A DNA stretch of 64,000 nucleotides from Symsagittifera roscoffensis (lineage: Eukaryota; Xenacoelomorpha; Acoela; Convolutidae), in the NCBI RefSeq assembly GCF_963678635.1, contig NC_087064.1, forward strand, positions 35,225,716-35,289,715, read 5' to 3'. Positions 17,830 to 29,401 of the stretch are shown in pieces. The notes below the pieces were generated by a model. It saw nothing but the letters and a program-made list of their open reading frames with translations, had not been told where the DNA came from and made no database searches. The number at the start of each line of letters is the position of its first letter. The first letter of the stretch is position 1. The position numbers were made by a program, and so were the translations under genes.

Positions 17830-19990
17830 ACGAAAAATACAATCGCTAGCATTAAACCAGGCATTCACTAAGCTACTAATCACCCGTGGTTAGACATCAA
17901 TTGATCGGAAAACAAAAATGCCAAAGGAAATTGTTGTCAAAAAAATATCATTTTTTTGAAATTATGTTAACTTCAATCTCAGAAAAACAAAGTGAAAGCA
18001 ATCACTAGCATTTAACAAACTTTTTGTGTTTTCCGGGCTTTTACTAAGCAAACAACACGTGATTAGACGCCAATTGATCCGGAAACAAAAAAGCCAAAGG
18101 AAATCGTTGTCACAAAAAATCAACACTTTTTCGAAGTACGAAGAATCAAATCTCAGAAAAACAGAGGAAAAACATAACCACTAGCAATTAACAGGCTTTA
18201 AGTATTTTCCGAGCATTCGCTGAGCCAACAACGTGTAATTAGATGCCTAATGATCCGAAAACAAAAAGGGGCCAAAAAGAATTGTTGTCACAAAAAAAAT
18301 CGATTTTTTTTCTAAATATGAAAAATTTAATCTCAAAACAACAGACGGGAAAAACAACCACATCTAATTAGCACGCTTTCATCATTTTACGAGCATTTGC
18401 TAAGTGAACAACACCTAATGAGAGGTAAATTGATCCGGAAACTATAAAAGTCAAAGAAAATCGTTGTCAGAAAAATATTAACAACTTTTTGGAAGTACGA
18501 AGTATCCAATCTCAGAAAAACAGACGAAAAACATAACAACAAGCTTTGAAATAGCTTTGAGTTTTTTGAGCTTTCACTACGACAAAAATATGTAATTATA
18601 GGCCTACAAATCGGAAAACAAATTGAGTCAAAAAGAAATGTCATCAACAACAAAATCGATTTTTTTTTAAAATATGATAATTTCAGTCTCAAAACAACAG
18701 ACGGGAAATACAACCATTAGCATCACAAAACCTTTTAGAATTTTTTAGCGTTTACTGAACCAACAACACAAAACACAAAGCTAGACATCATTTGCTCTTA
18801 AAAATGCCAAAAAAATGTCAAAAAAATTCAAGTTTTTTTTGAAATACGAAAAAAATTTCGATCTCAGAAGAACAGACGAGAAAACATCCAATAGCATTTG
18901 ACAAACTTTTAATTGTTTTCAAAATTTTACTAAACTACTTAACGTAGTTAGACATCGATTGATTCGAAAACAAAAAAAAACCAATGGGAATAGTTGTCAT
19001 AAAGTTATCATTTTTTTGGAATTACTAAAACTTCCATCACAGAAAAACAGACCAGAAAAATATCAGCAAGCATTAGAGAAACTTTCAGTGTTTTCCGAGT
19101 TTTCACCATGCCAACAACGCGTGGCGTAACATCAAATGATTTTACAAAAAATCATGCCAAAGGAAATCGTTGTCAAAAAAGTTCAACATTTTTTTGAAAT
19201 TAAGAAAAATTCCATCTCAGAAAAACACACGAGAAACACAACCAACAGCATTAAGCACGCTCTTAATAATTTCATAGCGTTTTTAAACACCAATCGATCG
19301 TTAGACAAAAATGCCGAAAAGAAAAACTTGTCATGAAAATATTGACTATTTCTCAATCTCAGAGAAACATACAAGAAATATAACCACAAACACTAAAGAG
19401 TTTTTTTAATATTTTTTTCCGAATTTTTATTATGCCAAAAGCACGAGTTTAAACATTGATTGAACCAAAAATGAGAACCGCCAAAAAAATTGTAGTCATA
19501 AAAATATCAATTTTTTTAAATAAGGAAAAACTCAATCTCAGAAAAACAGACAAGAAACACAACCACTAGCATTCAACAAGCCTCTAATATTTTTCAAGTT
19601 TTTACCATGCCAACAACACGTGGTTAAAAATCAATTGATCAGAAACGAAAAAGGCCGAACAAAATTGTTGTCATACACATAATCAATTGTTTTGAAAATA
19701 CGAAAAACTCAATCTCAGAGAATCAACTACTAGCATTTAACAACCTTTTAGTTTTTTCTGAGTATTCACTAAGCCAACAAGATGCGGTAAGACATCAGTT
19801 ATTTTTTTGGAATTACGTAAATATATATTTTTTTGGAATTACGCAAAATTCAACATCAGGAAAAAAGACGAGAAAAACAAACGCTAGCTTTAAACAAACT
19901 TTTTGTAGTTTCAGAGTTAAACATCAAATGATCCAAAAATGAAAATGACGAAGCAAATTATTGTCATTAAAAAATCAAAATTTTTACAGA
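17830..19990 (+). repeat. Degenerate satellite-like tandem array, ~172-bp unit, about 13 copies
   Basis: A unit recurs about every 165-180 bp with the word order: CAATTGATCCGGAAACAAAAA, GCCAAAGGAAATCGTTGTCA, AAAAATCAACATTTTTTTGAA, TCAATCTCAGAAAAACAGAC, GAAAAACACAACCACTAGCA, TTTAACAAGCTTTTAGT, TTCACTAAGCCAACAACACG. Anchors for the CAATTGATC word are near 17904, 18071, 18247, 18429, 18606, 18790, 18955, 19130, 19295, 19455, 19625, 19795 and 19925. Copies are considerably diverged (old array). Small ORFs here are by-products. Confidence 0.85.
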
Positions 19991-21880
19991 GAAGTTAAGC
20001 AGGGCTTCGCATCACTTGCGATACATTACAAAAAAGCATAAGTCGAAAAAATATATTTTAATAACTAAAAAACCAGGTGCGCCAAAATTTTTGAAAACAT
20101 CGACGCGCAATTTCAAAAAATGGACTTTGCCCAAAACTTTTGTTTTTTTGAAATACATCGCCTTTCTTTTACAAAAAATTAACGAGTAGCCGCTTCTGCT
20201 GGAAAAAATTTCATTTCGCTTTTTTCGATTAAAATTTTGCCCTCAGATTTTATAGGGCAGCTTTTCAGAAAATTCAAAAAGTTTCTATAAAGCGGTAAAT
20301 GTTCATTAACAAGTTTCTGTTGAAACCAAGTTCATGGCCGGTGAAGAAGAGAAAATTTCCCATCTTGGGTTCCTTGGTTAATCATTTAACTTGAGAATTG
20401 GCACGGTTATCTTCGAGAAGAGGCAAAAAACTTTCAAAAAACACTCAATTTATTTTTTTTTCGAAAACAAATTGGGCGCAGCAAAATATAAAAGTGAACT
20501 TCTAACAATCTGTTGTGTCGATTAAACCGTTTTTTGAAACGAAAACTACTCTGCCATACCTGGGTTTTTGGTAGGAGGGTTTTGGAGAAAAGAACTAATT
20601 TTTTTGAAAGACTTTTGTATTACCTGTTTGTACCAAAGAGGATTTCTAGCAAACATGTCAAGTAAGATATTTAAAACTCAAATAAGCAAATGAACGAAAT
20701 TTACGAAGCTGAAATATGGCCGTCGATTTTTGAGCACACACCAAATTGAGCAAAAAAAACAACCGTAGTAGCTAGTGTCCTTCAAGTAATTAAATTTGAA
20801 GTTTCAAAAAATTAAGCATGATAGCAGAGCAGCAATAAAAATGTTAGCATCATCATGTGATTCAACTGGTTTAATTAAACTAGATTTTAACCCAAAAAAA
20901 GCTACATTCTGATTTGACAACGCTTGCTAATCACAAGCGTAAAAACTGTCAAAAACCAAAAATTTGAATATTCCGAGGGCCATATTATTATGTGTAAAAA
21001 AATGGTCGTAGCCGCTCGTGTAGGGAGTTTTTCGAAACCTTTCTATTCATTGAAACCAAAAACTCAGATTTGAGAGGGGCATTTTTCGAGAAAACGAAAA
21101 AAGAAATAAAAAAAAATGGGTCAAAGTATCCCCCATAAATTTTTTCGAAAGCTGTAGACAGAGGGACTAAGTAAAAAGACTCTAACGATGTATACGGGCA
21201 CACAAAACAGTAAGCGGTGTTTCAATTGATACCCCTCTTTGAAAATCAGTAGATTCTGAGAAAAACTAAAATTTTTCCAATGAATTTGGAAATAATTTTT
21301 CATTATGAAAAAAAAAAAAAAAATTTCAACAAATCGATTGTTAAGCATACAACTAATATGAAAAGTGCAGAGTCGAGTGTTCAAATTGTGTTTTCCTTGA
21401 AATGACCCGAAATAAAGTCATTAGGCCGATAAAAGTAAGAACGAAATAAGTTGAGCCGAGGAATTTTTTTGAGCTAAGCAAAAAAAAGAAAACGCGAAAT
21501 CGAGGCAAGTAAAATTATAGATTGAAGTAACTCGAAGACTAAAAGCAACCTTATGAAATAAAAATGCGCACACCAAGAGAAAAATTTCAAGATCTGACAA
21601 CTAAGCCGACATAAAATAAGCAGCCAAACAATTGGCTGACAATGTTATTTGAAACAAAATATTTCCCGTTAGAAAAAAATAAGTCCTGGCAAGATTCGAA
21701 CCTAGGACCTTTGTCATCTTAAGCATTTTCAATAACTCCAGGCCAAATTGGCCGGGAATGCATAGAAATTTAAATTCATTGACACAAGATACAAGTTCTT
21801 CAAGAGACTCTGTTAAACAAGTTGTTTACCCGAAAAAAAGTTCCAGTTCGATAACGCTTGCTCATTGTTGTCGAACTGGA
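19991..21880. other. Repeat-rich non-coding DNA, including family C
   Basis: Starts with the dispersed GGGCTTCGCATCACTTGCGAT sequence (also at 4070 and 25850). 20960-21290 is a copy of dispersed family C: GGGCCATATTATTATG, GTCGTAGCCGCTCGTGTAGG, GATACCCCTCTTTGAAAATC; its partner is at 28040-28400. 20230-20400 shares a weaker version. No gene is supported. Confidence 0.55.
21670..21770 (-). repeat. tRNA-derived SINE-like element, copy 2
   Basis: Minus strand: GGCCTGGAGTTATTGAAAAT, GACAAAGGTCCTA, then the pol III B box GGTTCGAATCTTG and a CCAGGACTT end. The best-preserved of the three related copies. Confidence 0.55.
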
Positions 21881-22345
21881 TACCAGAAAAACAGAAGAAA
21901 ACAACTTCCTAGCACTTAACCAGCTTTTAGTATTTTCAAACATTCATTAGGCAAACAACACGTGGAATTACATCAATTCATTTTGGAAACAAAAAATGAT
22001 TAAGGGAATATTGTCATGAGAAGTTAACAATTTTCCGATAAAAAATCAATCTCAAAAAAACACAACCACCCAACATTAAAACTTTTTTATTTATTTCACA
22101 ACGTTCACTGAGCGTACAACACGTAATTAGGCGCCAATCGATCTGAAAACAGAAAAAGCAAAAAATGCTGTCATTTAAAATGTCATTTTTTTGAACTCCA
22201 CAAAACTCAATCTCAAGAAAAACAGACGAAAAACAAACCCCAGCATTACACACGCTTTTAGTGGTTTCGAAACGTTCACTAATCAGAAAACATGTGATTA
22301 GACCCGATAGATGGGAAAATAAAAAGGGTAAAAAATATTATTGTC
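21880..22345 (+). repeat. Second block of the ~172-bp satellite, about 2.5 copies
   Basis: CAGCTTTTAGTATTTTCAAAC, AGGCAAACAACACGTGG, CAATCTCAAAAAAACACAACC and CAATCGATCTGAAAACAGAAA follow the unit order of the 17830-19990 array. Separated from it by ~1.9 kb of other repeats. Confidence 0.75.
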
Positions 22346-23100
22346 ATAAAAACTTTTGCGACTTGAAAATTTGAACTTTTAGCTTTGATGCTAACAATCA
22401 ACCTGATTTAATCAATACAAAAAACCATTCAAATCCATGCAAATTTTCAATTAAATCACAAAAATTGAGTCGAAATGAATCAGCACTAATATAATTTCGA
22501 AACAAAATTAAAACAAGAAGAAACGGAAAATTTACCAGTCAGGGACTGTGAATTCGAAAAATTACGAGAATTAACACCGACATTTGAGACTAATAGAAAA
22601 CTGCCAACAGCAAAAAAAAGTTGTGACATGGCAAGTAAGCCGACAAACTATGGTCCACCATTCAGAGTCCGATTCCCGGAAAAATTCAATATCAGACTTT
22701 GAAAAAGTCTGCCGGGACTCTAAACCCAGACCACAGGGTACAAGGCAACCGCAATAACTCAGTAGCCAAATAAAAAGGGGACCAAAAATTGCTAACAAAC
22801 TATAAGATAATCTATCAAAATCAAGTTCAATTAAATGTGTACAAAAAATTATTTACGAGAATTAAAATCTAATTCATGATTGCAAGAAAATTGCTCTCAA
22901 GTTTAACTAGAATGCATTTTCGTTTTTTTCTTTTAATAAAAAAATGAATATAACTTGAGCCTGATGCCATACGTAAGTTGCAATCAGTTTTTTTGAAAAA
23001 TTTCGATGGTTCTGTTGGACAAGTTAATTGCCTAAAAGCAAATACATCGATTTGATAACGCTTGTTACTTGAAAATTTAAGCATTGATTCTGAAATTTAC
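22346..23100. other. AT-rich non-coding DNA with a SINE-like copy
   Basis: 22680-22775 on the minus strand is SINE-like copy 3 (GAGTTATTGCGGTTGCCTTG, GGTTTAGAGTCCCGG). A short inverted pair, CAGACTTT and AAAGTCTG, lies at about 22694-22712. Otherwise no recognisable feature. Confidence 0.5.
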
Positions 23101-23119
23101 AAGTCATTCGGTTTTTTTT

Positions 23120-24165
23120 GTGACAATTGTTTTTTTGTTGCCGGAGTGTAGTTTTCCCAAATAGCAAAAAAAATTGCTCGCGAAATCGTGAAGCCTAAAC
23201 ACAGAGTTGGAAGAGTCAATAAACTCAAGTAAACAGAGAATATACTGACATGTTTTTTGCCGATTCTCAACTTTCCAATTTCGAAGAACCAAGTAGATGG
23301 CCTTAAAGCTCCTCGAATTTCTAGAACAATTTGTTAGACATTATGTTCGACATTTATGTCAATTTATCTTTGACAATCTGAAAATTAAAATCCACTTTCG
23401 AAAGTAGAAATCAATCACACTTTTCGCGATCTTTGCACATTCGCTGTTCGATAGTAGAGTTTTTCCTTTTTTTACACAGAAGCGAAGTTGCACTTCGCAT
23501 ACACAAGCAACATTATGACCGCTAACGCTACTGCGAAAAACTGAATGATTAAAACTTCGAGTCTACAAAATTTCTTAAGTTTCCCACGCCAATTATGGGT
23601 CTACATAATTTCTAAGTGACGCAAGCCAATTATGATGCATTAGCAGTTCCAGTCAATTTGAAAAAAAAACACCAAAGAACATGCCTCAATTTATAGAGCG
23701 GACGCAAAGTATAGAGCGGAAAAAAATCATTAAAAATTTCCGACTCTGCCCAGGTTCAAACCCTCTTAATTTATTGCGGATCTTCTTTTCTACGTTACAG
23801 ATCCATGATACCTTGAAACGAAGCGCTATTTGTAATATAATAGTCTGTGTTAATAGCCTTAGCATTGGCTGTACTTTATAGCTGGTTATTGATCAAAATG
23901 ACTAATTTCAAAATGAACACATTTCGTAGCAACAATATTTGCGTCGCAAAAAAATTTTGCTAGGTTGGAAAAAAGATAGTTTATACTATAACCCAAGCTT
24001 TGCTTGTGTAAACCAGGTAAATGAAATGAACTTTATAAAAAAATCAGAAGTGAAACCGCGATAAAGGAATTTTGAGTCTGAACGAAGTTTTAGATTTTTT
24101 CCCGAAAAAAAAAATCATCGCGACCTATATAAGAGTCTCAACTACATTAAACCACTCGCAAAACC
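23120..24165 (+). repeat. Dispersed family B, copy ending at 24160
   Basis: Ordered blocks shared with 26030-26520 and 26920-27375: GATGGCCTTAAAGCTCCTCG, AAAATCCACTTTCGAAAGTAG, CTGTTCGATAGTAGAG, AAACCGCGATAAAG, TGAGTCTGAACGAAGTTT and the terminal AAATCATCGCGACCTATATA followed by AGAGTCTCAACTACATT. A B-box-like GGTTCAAACCC at 23755 lies in an insertion within it. Confidence 0.6.
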
Positions 24166-24399
24166 TCTCCTTGGGTTGAATTTCGCTAAATATACCCAGG
24201 AGGATTGCAATGGTAATAACGGCCTTTAGCACAAATAATAGTAACAATAATAATACTGGGTTGCTCCAATATATGGAAGGACTTCTAAGGCCCTTTGAAA
24301 TTTCAGTTTTCTAGTCTGTTTTGTTATAGATCTAATAAAGTCCACGTTTGTATGTTGCAGTAGCCGTAACCAGATATAAAGTAGGTCCAGAAAAAGTCT

Positions 24400-25270
24400 G
24401 ATAATTCTTTCTTGACGCTTTGTCCAAAAAGGTTCACTTGGCTGCCAATTCGTTTATACAGAAGAATAACTCGGTGCCAAAAATTTTGTTAGCTGGATGG
24501 CAGTCGAGTTTTTTGAAGTATGAACGATTTTTTTTGTTCAAGTGTTACTCAGGTTTGTTTGAGGTTTTCGTTGATGCCAACATATTCTCTCCATGGAACG
24601 TTGTACTTTCCTTGATTGCTTTTACTGAATAGAAGATTATCATGCATCTCTCTGTAGCGCAATAAAGGAAGTATTCTAAGGTGCATGAGACGGTCTTTCT
24701 ACTCGCTGTTTGGGTGTATCCAAGTTGTAACATGTTTTTGAAATAACTCAATTGAATGAAGTGCACCTTTACTCGGATACCACATCTGCATTCAATTTAG
24801 TAAAATTGGTATCAAAAGTCCTCGAAGTACGTGTAGTTTGGTATATTAGTTGGTAAGTAGAGAAATGTAGAATGAGGCATACGCCTTGTTACACCGTGTG
24901 TTTATATGTACATCCCAATTTAGAATATCTGAAAGCTCAATGCCTAAATCTTTTCCAAGGCTTTTCTGTTCAAACACGTGCGAGTCAAAGCAGAATTCTG
25001 TTGTTGGCACCTTTAAAGAGTAAAAATCCGCACTTTTAAATATTAGCGCTCATTGAATTGTTTTTGCACTACTTCGATAATTTATCCAGAGCGCAGTGAA
25101 GACTCTGTCTTGCACTATTACAAGCCTTTAGATCATCCGCAAAAAGTTTACAAGTAGCACCAGTACTTTCAATTAGAGAGAGTAGATCATTTATGTAAAT
25201 GACGAACAAGAGACCCAAGTAAAGATCCCTGTGGCACTACGCTGATTACTTGTATTAATGTGTATAAATA
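24400..25270 (-). pseudogene. Degenerate non-LTR retrotransposon (LINE) RT fragment
   Basis: Minus-strand translation shows scattered non-LTR reverse transcriptase motifs with frameshifts. VVPQGSLLGS (about 25205-25240) is in one frame, then FVIYINDLLS in the next frame. TGATCKLFADDLKAC contains the catalytic FADD box at about 25131-25142. LGKDLGIELSDILNWDVHI (about 24915-24970) is the 'LG..L...L.W..HI' thumb motif. The 'VPQGS.LG' and 'YINDL' wording is typical of jockey/CR1/I-type LINEs. The 5' part and the tail are missing. Inactive. Confidence 0.8.
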
Positions 25271-26029
25271 GTGTCAACTGAACTCCTGAAGATTGTCACC
25301 TTAAGAAAAACCGAAACAAATACTGGTTTTTCAAACATTTATATAAAGTTTATACACTGATAAGCAATTTTGTATCTGACTTAATAATAGTCCATTCACT
25401 ATTTTGAGTGCCTTGCCATATTTTGAGTGCCTTGCACAATAAACATCAATTTCTAAAAGATCTGCCAACTATAATCTACTATAAATAATGTTGCTTACGC
25501 TTGTTGACAGATACTGCATCAACTGTGAAATATATCTTTTCTTGTACGTAAGCTACTAAATACTCCTTCTAAACTAGAGCAGAAACTATTTAAAATAGTT
25601 TTAACACCTTTGCTTTGCAGCGCAAAATGTTTATCAATTTATCAGTTTGAGTTCAAGTTCATATTTTGGTTGTACTGTTGCTGTGATTGATTATGACCTC
25701 GACCAATCAGCGATGAGTATTCCAGTTGTACCAGTGGGTCTCCTGTCACCCACCTACGCGAATTCAAATCATAATCTTGATCCTGGAAGTTGAATGTGAC
25801 TTGATTTCCTCCTCTTCGTAATACTGAAACGAAACAATTCTAGTCACACAAGCAAAGCGGACCCTCACTTGCGATACAAAATTTCATGCCACAATTTATT
25901 CACAAAAATTTAGTCACTGCTGTAGGAATCTTAAAACTTCTAGGAACCGTATTAGAGGCAAATAAATCATTCAAGAAAACAAGAGTATTTTTTAATTATT
26001 TGTAAGAAAACAAAATCATAAATCAGATA
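25271..26029. other. Non-coding DNA
   Basis: No supported feature beyond a GCAAAGCGGACCCTCACTTG variant of the dispersed CGGAGCTTCGCATCACTTG sequence at about 25853. Confidence 0.5.
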
Positions 26030-26520
26030 GTTATACAGTGGCGAAGCGGAGCTGTAGATAATTATCTAACATAGCCAATATACCGATGGAAAAGAGTCAA
26101 TGAATGCAAACAAAAAAAAACTTTTTTGAAAAAATGCAACTTCAGAAATTCAAAGAAAAAAATGGCCTCAAAGCTCTTTGAAGCTCTAAAAAATTTTATG
26201 GTTGTCATGTTTTCAAAACTCTATGAGAAAATTGGATCAAAAAGTAAAATTTTTATTTCGCTGGGAAATTCCATAATTAAATTCTACCTTCGAAACTAGA
26301 AGTCGATCACGCATTTTTTTTACACTTTTGAAGTTCATTAGTAAAGTTTGCCTTCCTTTTAACAAAGGAAACGAACTAAACTTTTTAAAAAATCAAAAAT
26401 TAAACCGCGAAAAAGTAATTTTGAGGCTGAACAAAATTTGGGACTTTTCCCGGTAACAAAACCAAAAAAAAAATCATCGCGACCTATATACGATTCTCAA
26501 CTACGTTAAACGACCCTTAA
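26030..26520 (+). repeat. Dispersed family B, second copy
   Basis: Contains GGCCTCAAAGCTCTTTGAAG, TTTTTATTTCGCTGGGAAAT, CCTTCGAAACTAGAAGTC, AAACCGCGAAAAAG, TGAGGCTGAACAAAATTT, and ends ATCATCGCGACCTATATACG, then CTCAACTACGTTAAACGAC. Begins near the GGCGAAGCGGAGCTGTAG word. Confidence 0.65.
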
Positions 26521-26739
26521 GAAAGAAAAATATATTCCACCTTAAGACAAAACTGATATCAAAACATACCCGGACAGAAAACTCCTGAAATGAACTCACG
26601 GACAAAACATTCAAAAAAATGTAATGGCAAGACAAGCTAAAGCATTCCGAATTCCGAAAAAAAAATCAATTCAAAGATCATTGTTATTGAACGGATGAAT
26701 TTGCAAACTGAATGGATAATTTTGTTCCTCTCATACTTT

Positions 26740-26772
26740 AACCCACTCTCATACTTTAACCCACTCTCAATT
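26740..26772 (+). repeat. 20-bp direct tandem duplication
   Basis: CTCATACTTTAACCCACT occurs twice in succession, a simple local duplication between two family-B copies. Confidence 0.8.
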
Positions 26773-26919
26773 TATCTGGTGTTTCTCGTATACGAAAAAG
26801 GATAAAAACGGAAAATTCAAAATCATATAAAGCATATTTTAAAAAATCGTATTGAGAAATCTTCTGTAAACCCTATCCAATCCATATAACTGTTTTTCTT
26901 TTTACGTTAGTTAAGAGGT

Positions 26920-27375
26920 TCGCAGCAAAAAACATAGCCAATCGATAGTTAGAAAAGAGTAATGAACGCAATAAACAGGAAAGGCTGACTTCTTTTTTGA
27001 AAAAAAAAATCAAATTGAGAATTTTAAAGAAAAATTATATGCCCTTAAAGCTCTTTGAATTTCACGAACAACTGATGATCGGTGCTTTTTTGATAAAATT
27101 AAACCAACTTGATAAATTTTTATTTCGCTGAGAAATCTGATGCCATTTTCGAAATTAGCAGTCAATCATGTTTTTCGTGAACTTTACATTTTTGCTGTTC
27201 GATAGTGAACTTTGTTTGATTTAAGCAAAAAAATGAAGTGAACTTAAAAAGAAATCAAAAATCAAAAAAAATCAATATTTGGCCTGAACAATTTTATAGA
27301 CTTTTTCCTGAAAAAAAAAACAAAAAAAAATCAGCAAGACCTATATAAGACTACTCACTACGTTCATTACTCTTA
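26920..27375 (+). repeat. Dispersed family B, third copy
   Basis: CATAGCCAATCGATAGTTAG, GCCCTTAAAGCTCTTTGAAT, TTTTTATTTCGCTGAGAAAT, TGCTGTTCGATAGTGAACTT, and a terminal CAGCAAGACCTATATAAGAC. The TATA-like CCTATATAAG word is conserved in two of three family-B ends and one base off in the third. Confidence 0.65.
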
Positions 27376-27559
27376 AAAATTGAAATTCACAGAGGACTAT
27401 TCGTATATACAAGAGTTCTTTCACAAATAAAAAAATTGAACAGAAATCGATAAAATCTTTGCGCTTCCAAATAAGTCAAACTCTCAGGCACACATATAAC
27501 TGATTGATTGATCAGTATGATGTACTCAACCATACGATCAGCTAGATCAGAAAACTTAC

Positions 27560-27880
27560 AATCAGTAGTTGCCATTGACGAATAATAAACTTGACTCTGA
27601 GAAGCTGCAGATGCCAAATCGCCCCCTCCTCCCGCGTGAGGTTGCACTCCTACTTGATCGCCGCTTCCCAAAACACGTCTTTGATCTTGGCCTGAGTCCG
27701 GAGCGCCTCTTGTAAATTGGGAGTTCGAGGAGTTCCGATATAAATGCATTCCTCCTCGGTGAGTGAAAGAGTCTTCTTGATTCGTGAAAGCCGCATTCTG
27801 ATTGACCGAGAGGGAGGTGTGTTGAATGGCATAGCGAGATGATGCGTCTGGGTTCAAAGATCTTGCATTTGAAGGTCCGA
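27560..27880 (-). CDS. Probable internal coding exon, unidentified gene
   Basis: 321 nt open on the minus strand between a CAAACTAG acceptor (exon from 27880) and a consensus donor GATT/GTAAGT (exon end 27560). The open frame reads GPSNARSLNPDASSRYAIQH... to ...QSQVYYSSMATTD: polar, Asn/Ser/Gln-rich with a GGGGD run, low complexity, no domain. Base composition is richer in G+C than its surroundings, which with the good donor supports a real exon. It may be an upstream exon of the gene ending at 5706, but the end phase (one leftover base) cannot join 6575 directly without a TAG, so a missing exon or a different gene is required. A second frame is also open for 60 codons. Confidence 0.5.
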
Positions 27881-27959
27881 CTAGTTTGAAACGCAATGAA
27901 AATTTAAACGTTATATAGCTCAACTTGCAACTGAATTATAATTTTCAGAAAAACTGCCA

Positions 27960-29370
27960 TTATTCTTTTTTGTTCCGACCACTGAAAATGGAGAGGAACT
28001 TTGTATTCGGGTTTGTTTTATTTTTTTCTTTTTTGTTTTCAAAATTGGACATTCTCTAGGGCCATATTTTTTTTTCAAAGCGCAGGTCATAGCGGCTTGT
28101 GCAGGTAAGATTCGCATAACAGGTTTTCTCTTTCGTTTAAACACTTAATCTCCGATTTGGTACGGCAGTTTTTAAGAAAAATCAAATTTTTTTTTAAAAT
28201 TAAACAAAATGTCAGAACTCAGCTTGTTTGATCCCCCTACTAAAACTTTCGAAGGCCGTAGAACGTGAGTTAAAAAGAACAGAGACTAGCGAAATGTGCA
28301 GTCACATAGAAGAGCAGCCGGGTTTTCCATTGGTACCATTTTTTGAAAATCGGTACAGTAGTTTTTCGAGAAAATTGAATATTCTGCGAAAAGTGCAAAA
28401 AGTTTCCACAGCATCGCAAAAAAAAAACGAAAAACAAAATATCCCATACACTTCCATGATACATGTTTTTTCTCAAAAAGGAACTAACTCTAGCGAAAAA
28501 TAAAGCAGCAACATATGCCATTAAATTGTTTATGATTAAATAAACTTAACTGACTGAATTGGAAAACACCAATAGTGCCACGGACCAGTGATATATCATA
28601 TTGAAGCCCTTTCAGTCGTGATTCAAACGACATTAAAACATAAGAAACTTTTTAGCTTTTTTTCCATTTTATCGTTTGTAATTATTTTTGAAGACAACTG
28701 TAGTCGATTTTGTCTATATACTTACTTTATTATACTACCGTTCGTTATATGAAAATTGGTCATTTAGTCTTAAACACTTGAAAATTGGTCATTTAGTCTT
28801 AAACACTTGATTTTTCGATGCTTCACTTAGCGCTTTCCTGACAACATACGTTTTCCAGATAATTTTGTACGAAAAGTAGCAAAAAAGATGAACTTTTTTG
28901 GTTTTTTTTTCTGTTTACTGTGTTATTATTTTTTTGAAGACAACTGTTGTCGATTTTGTCTAACATACTAACTTTGTTATACTAACATTCGCTACATGAA
29001 AATTGGTCATTTAGTCTTATACACTTGATTTTACAAAACTAAAACTTGTTTTGGATGCTTCACTTAGCGCTTTCTTGGCAACATAAGTTTTGCAGATAGC
29101 TTTGTATGAAAAGTAGCAAAAATTATATACCATTTTTTTTTGATTTTTTAAAAAGTTTACTGTGTGTTAGTATTTTTGTGGAAGACAACTGTTGTCGGTT
29201 CTGCCTAAAATACTAACTTCCTACGCGTGCGAAAAGTTCTCTCATCACATCACGCACAAGAAGGGAACACTAATTTGAAAAACCTTTTTGGAAGTTTTTT
29301 ATGAATATGGTGGTCGGAGCACTCTGTGCTACTTGCGCAGCAACCGGCCATTTTATTCTACTTTAAGGCT
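27960..29370 (+). repeat. Composite repeat: family A copy with family C and a tandem repeat inside
   Basis: Starts TTTTTGTTCCGACCACTGAAAA, GAGGAACTTTGTATTCGGG (family A start) and ends TATGGTCGGAGCACTCTGTGC, GCGCAGCAACCGGCC (family A end) at about 29305-29355. The TTTCAGTCGTGATTCAAACG block at 28607 is also family A. Family C (GGGCCATATTTTTTTTTC, CATAGCGGCTTGTGCAGG, GGTACCATTTTTTGAAAATC) occupies 28040-28400, nested inside. A tandem repeat (28680-29222) fills much of the rest. Confidence 0.65.
28680..29222 (+). repeat. ~245-bp tandem repeat, about 2.2 copies, with a nested 29-bp duplication
   Basis: GAAGACAACTGTAGTCGATT (28690), GAAGACAACTGTTGTCGATT (28936) and GAAGACAACTGTTGTCGGTT (29180) mark successive units that also share TGCTTCACTTAGCGCTTTC and CGAAAAGTAGCAAAAA. 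Within unit 1, GAAAATTGGTCATTTAGTC plus TTAAACACTT is duplicated head-to-tail at 28751-28779 and 28780-28808. Confidence 0.85.
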
Positions 29371-29401
29371 GCTTTCTGATTATATTTTACCAATCAAGTA
29401 T

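Noticed and set aside
18387-19389. Several small ORFs (66-108 codons) in the satellite array
   Set aside because: Fall within degenerate ~172-bp repeats, not conserved between monomers.
25131-25255. Active LINE
   Set aside because: RT motifs are split across frames, with stops and missing domains; only a relic.
27387-27559. Extension of the 27560-27880 exon to the ORF end at 27387
   Set aside because: A consensus GTAAGT donor at 27559 and the change to AT-rich sequence indicate that coding ends there.
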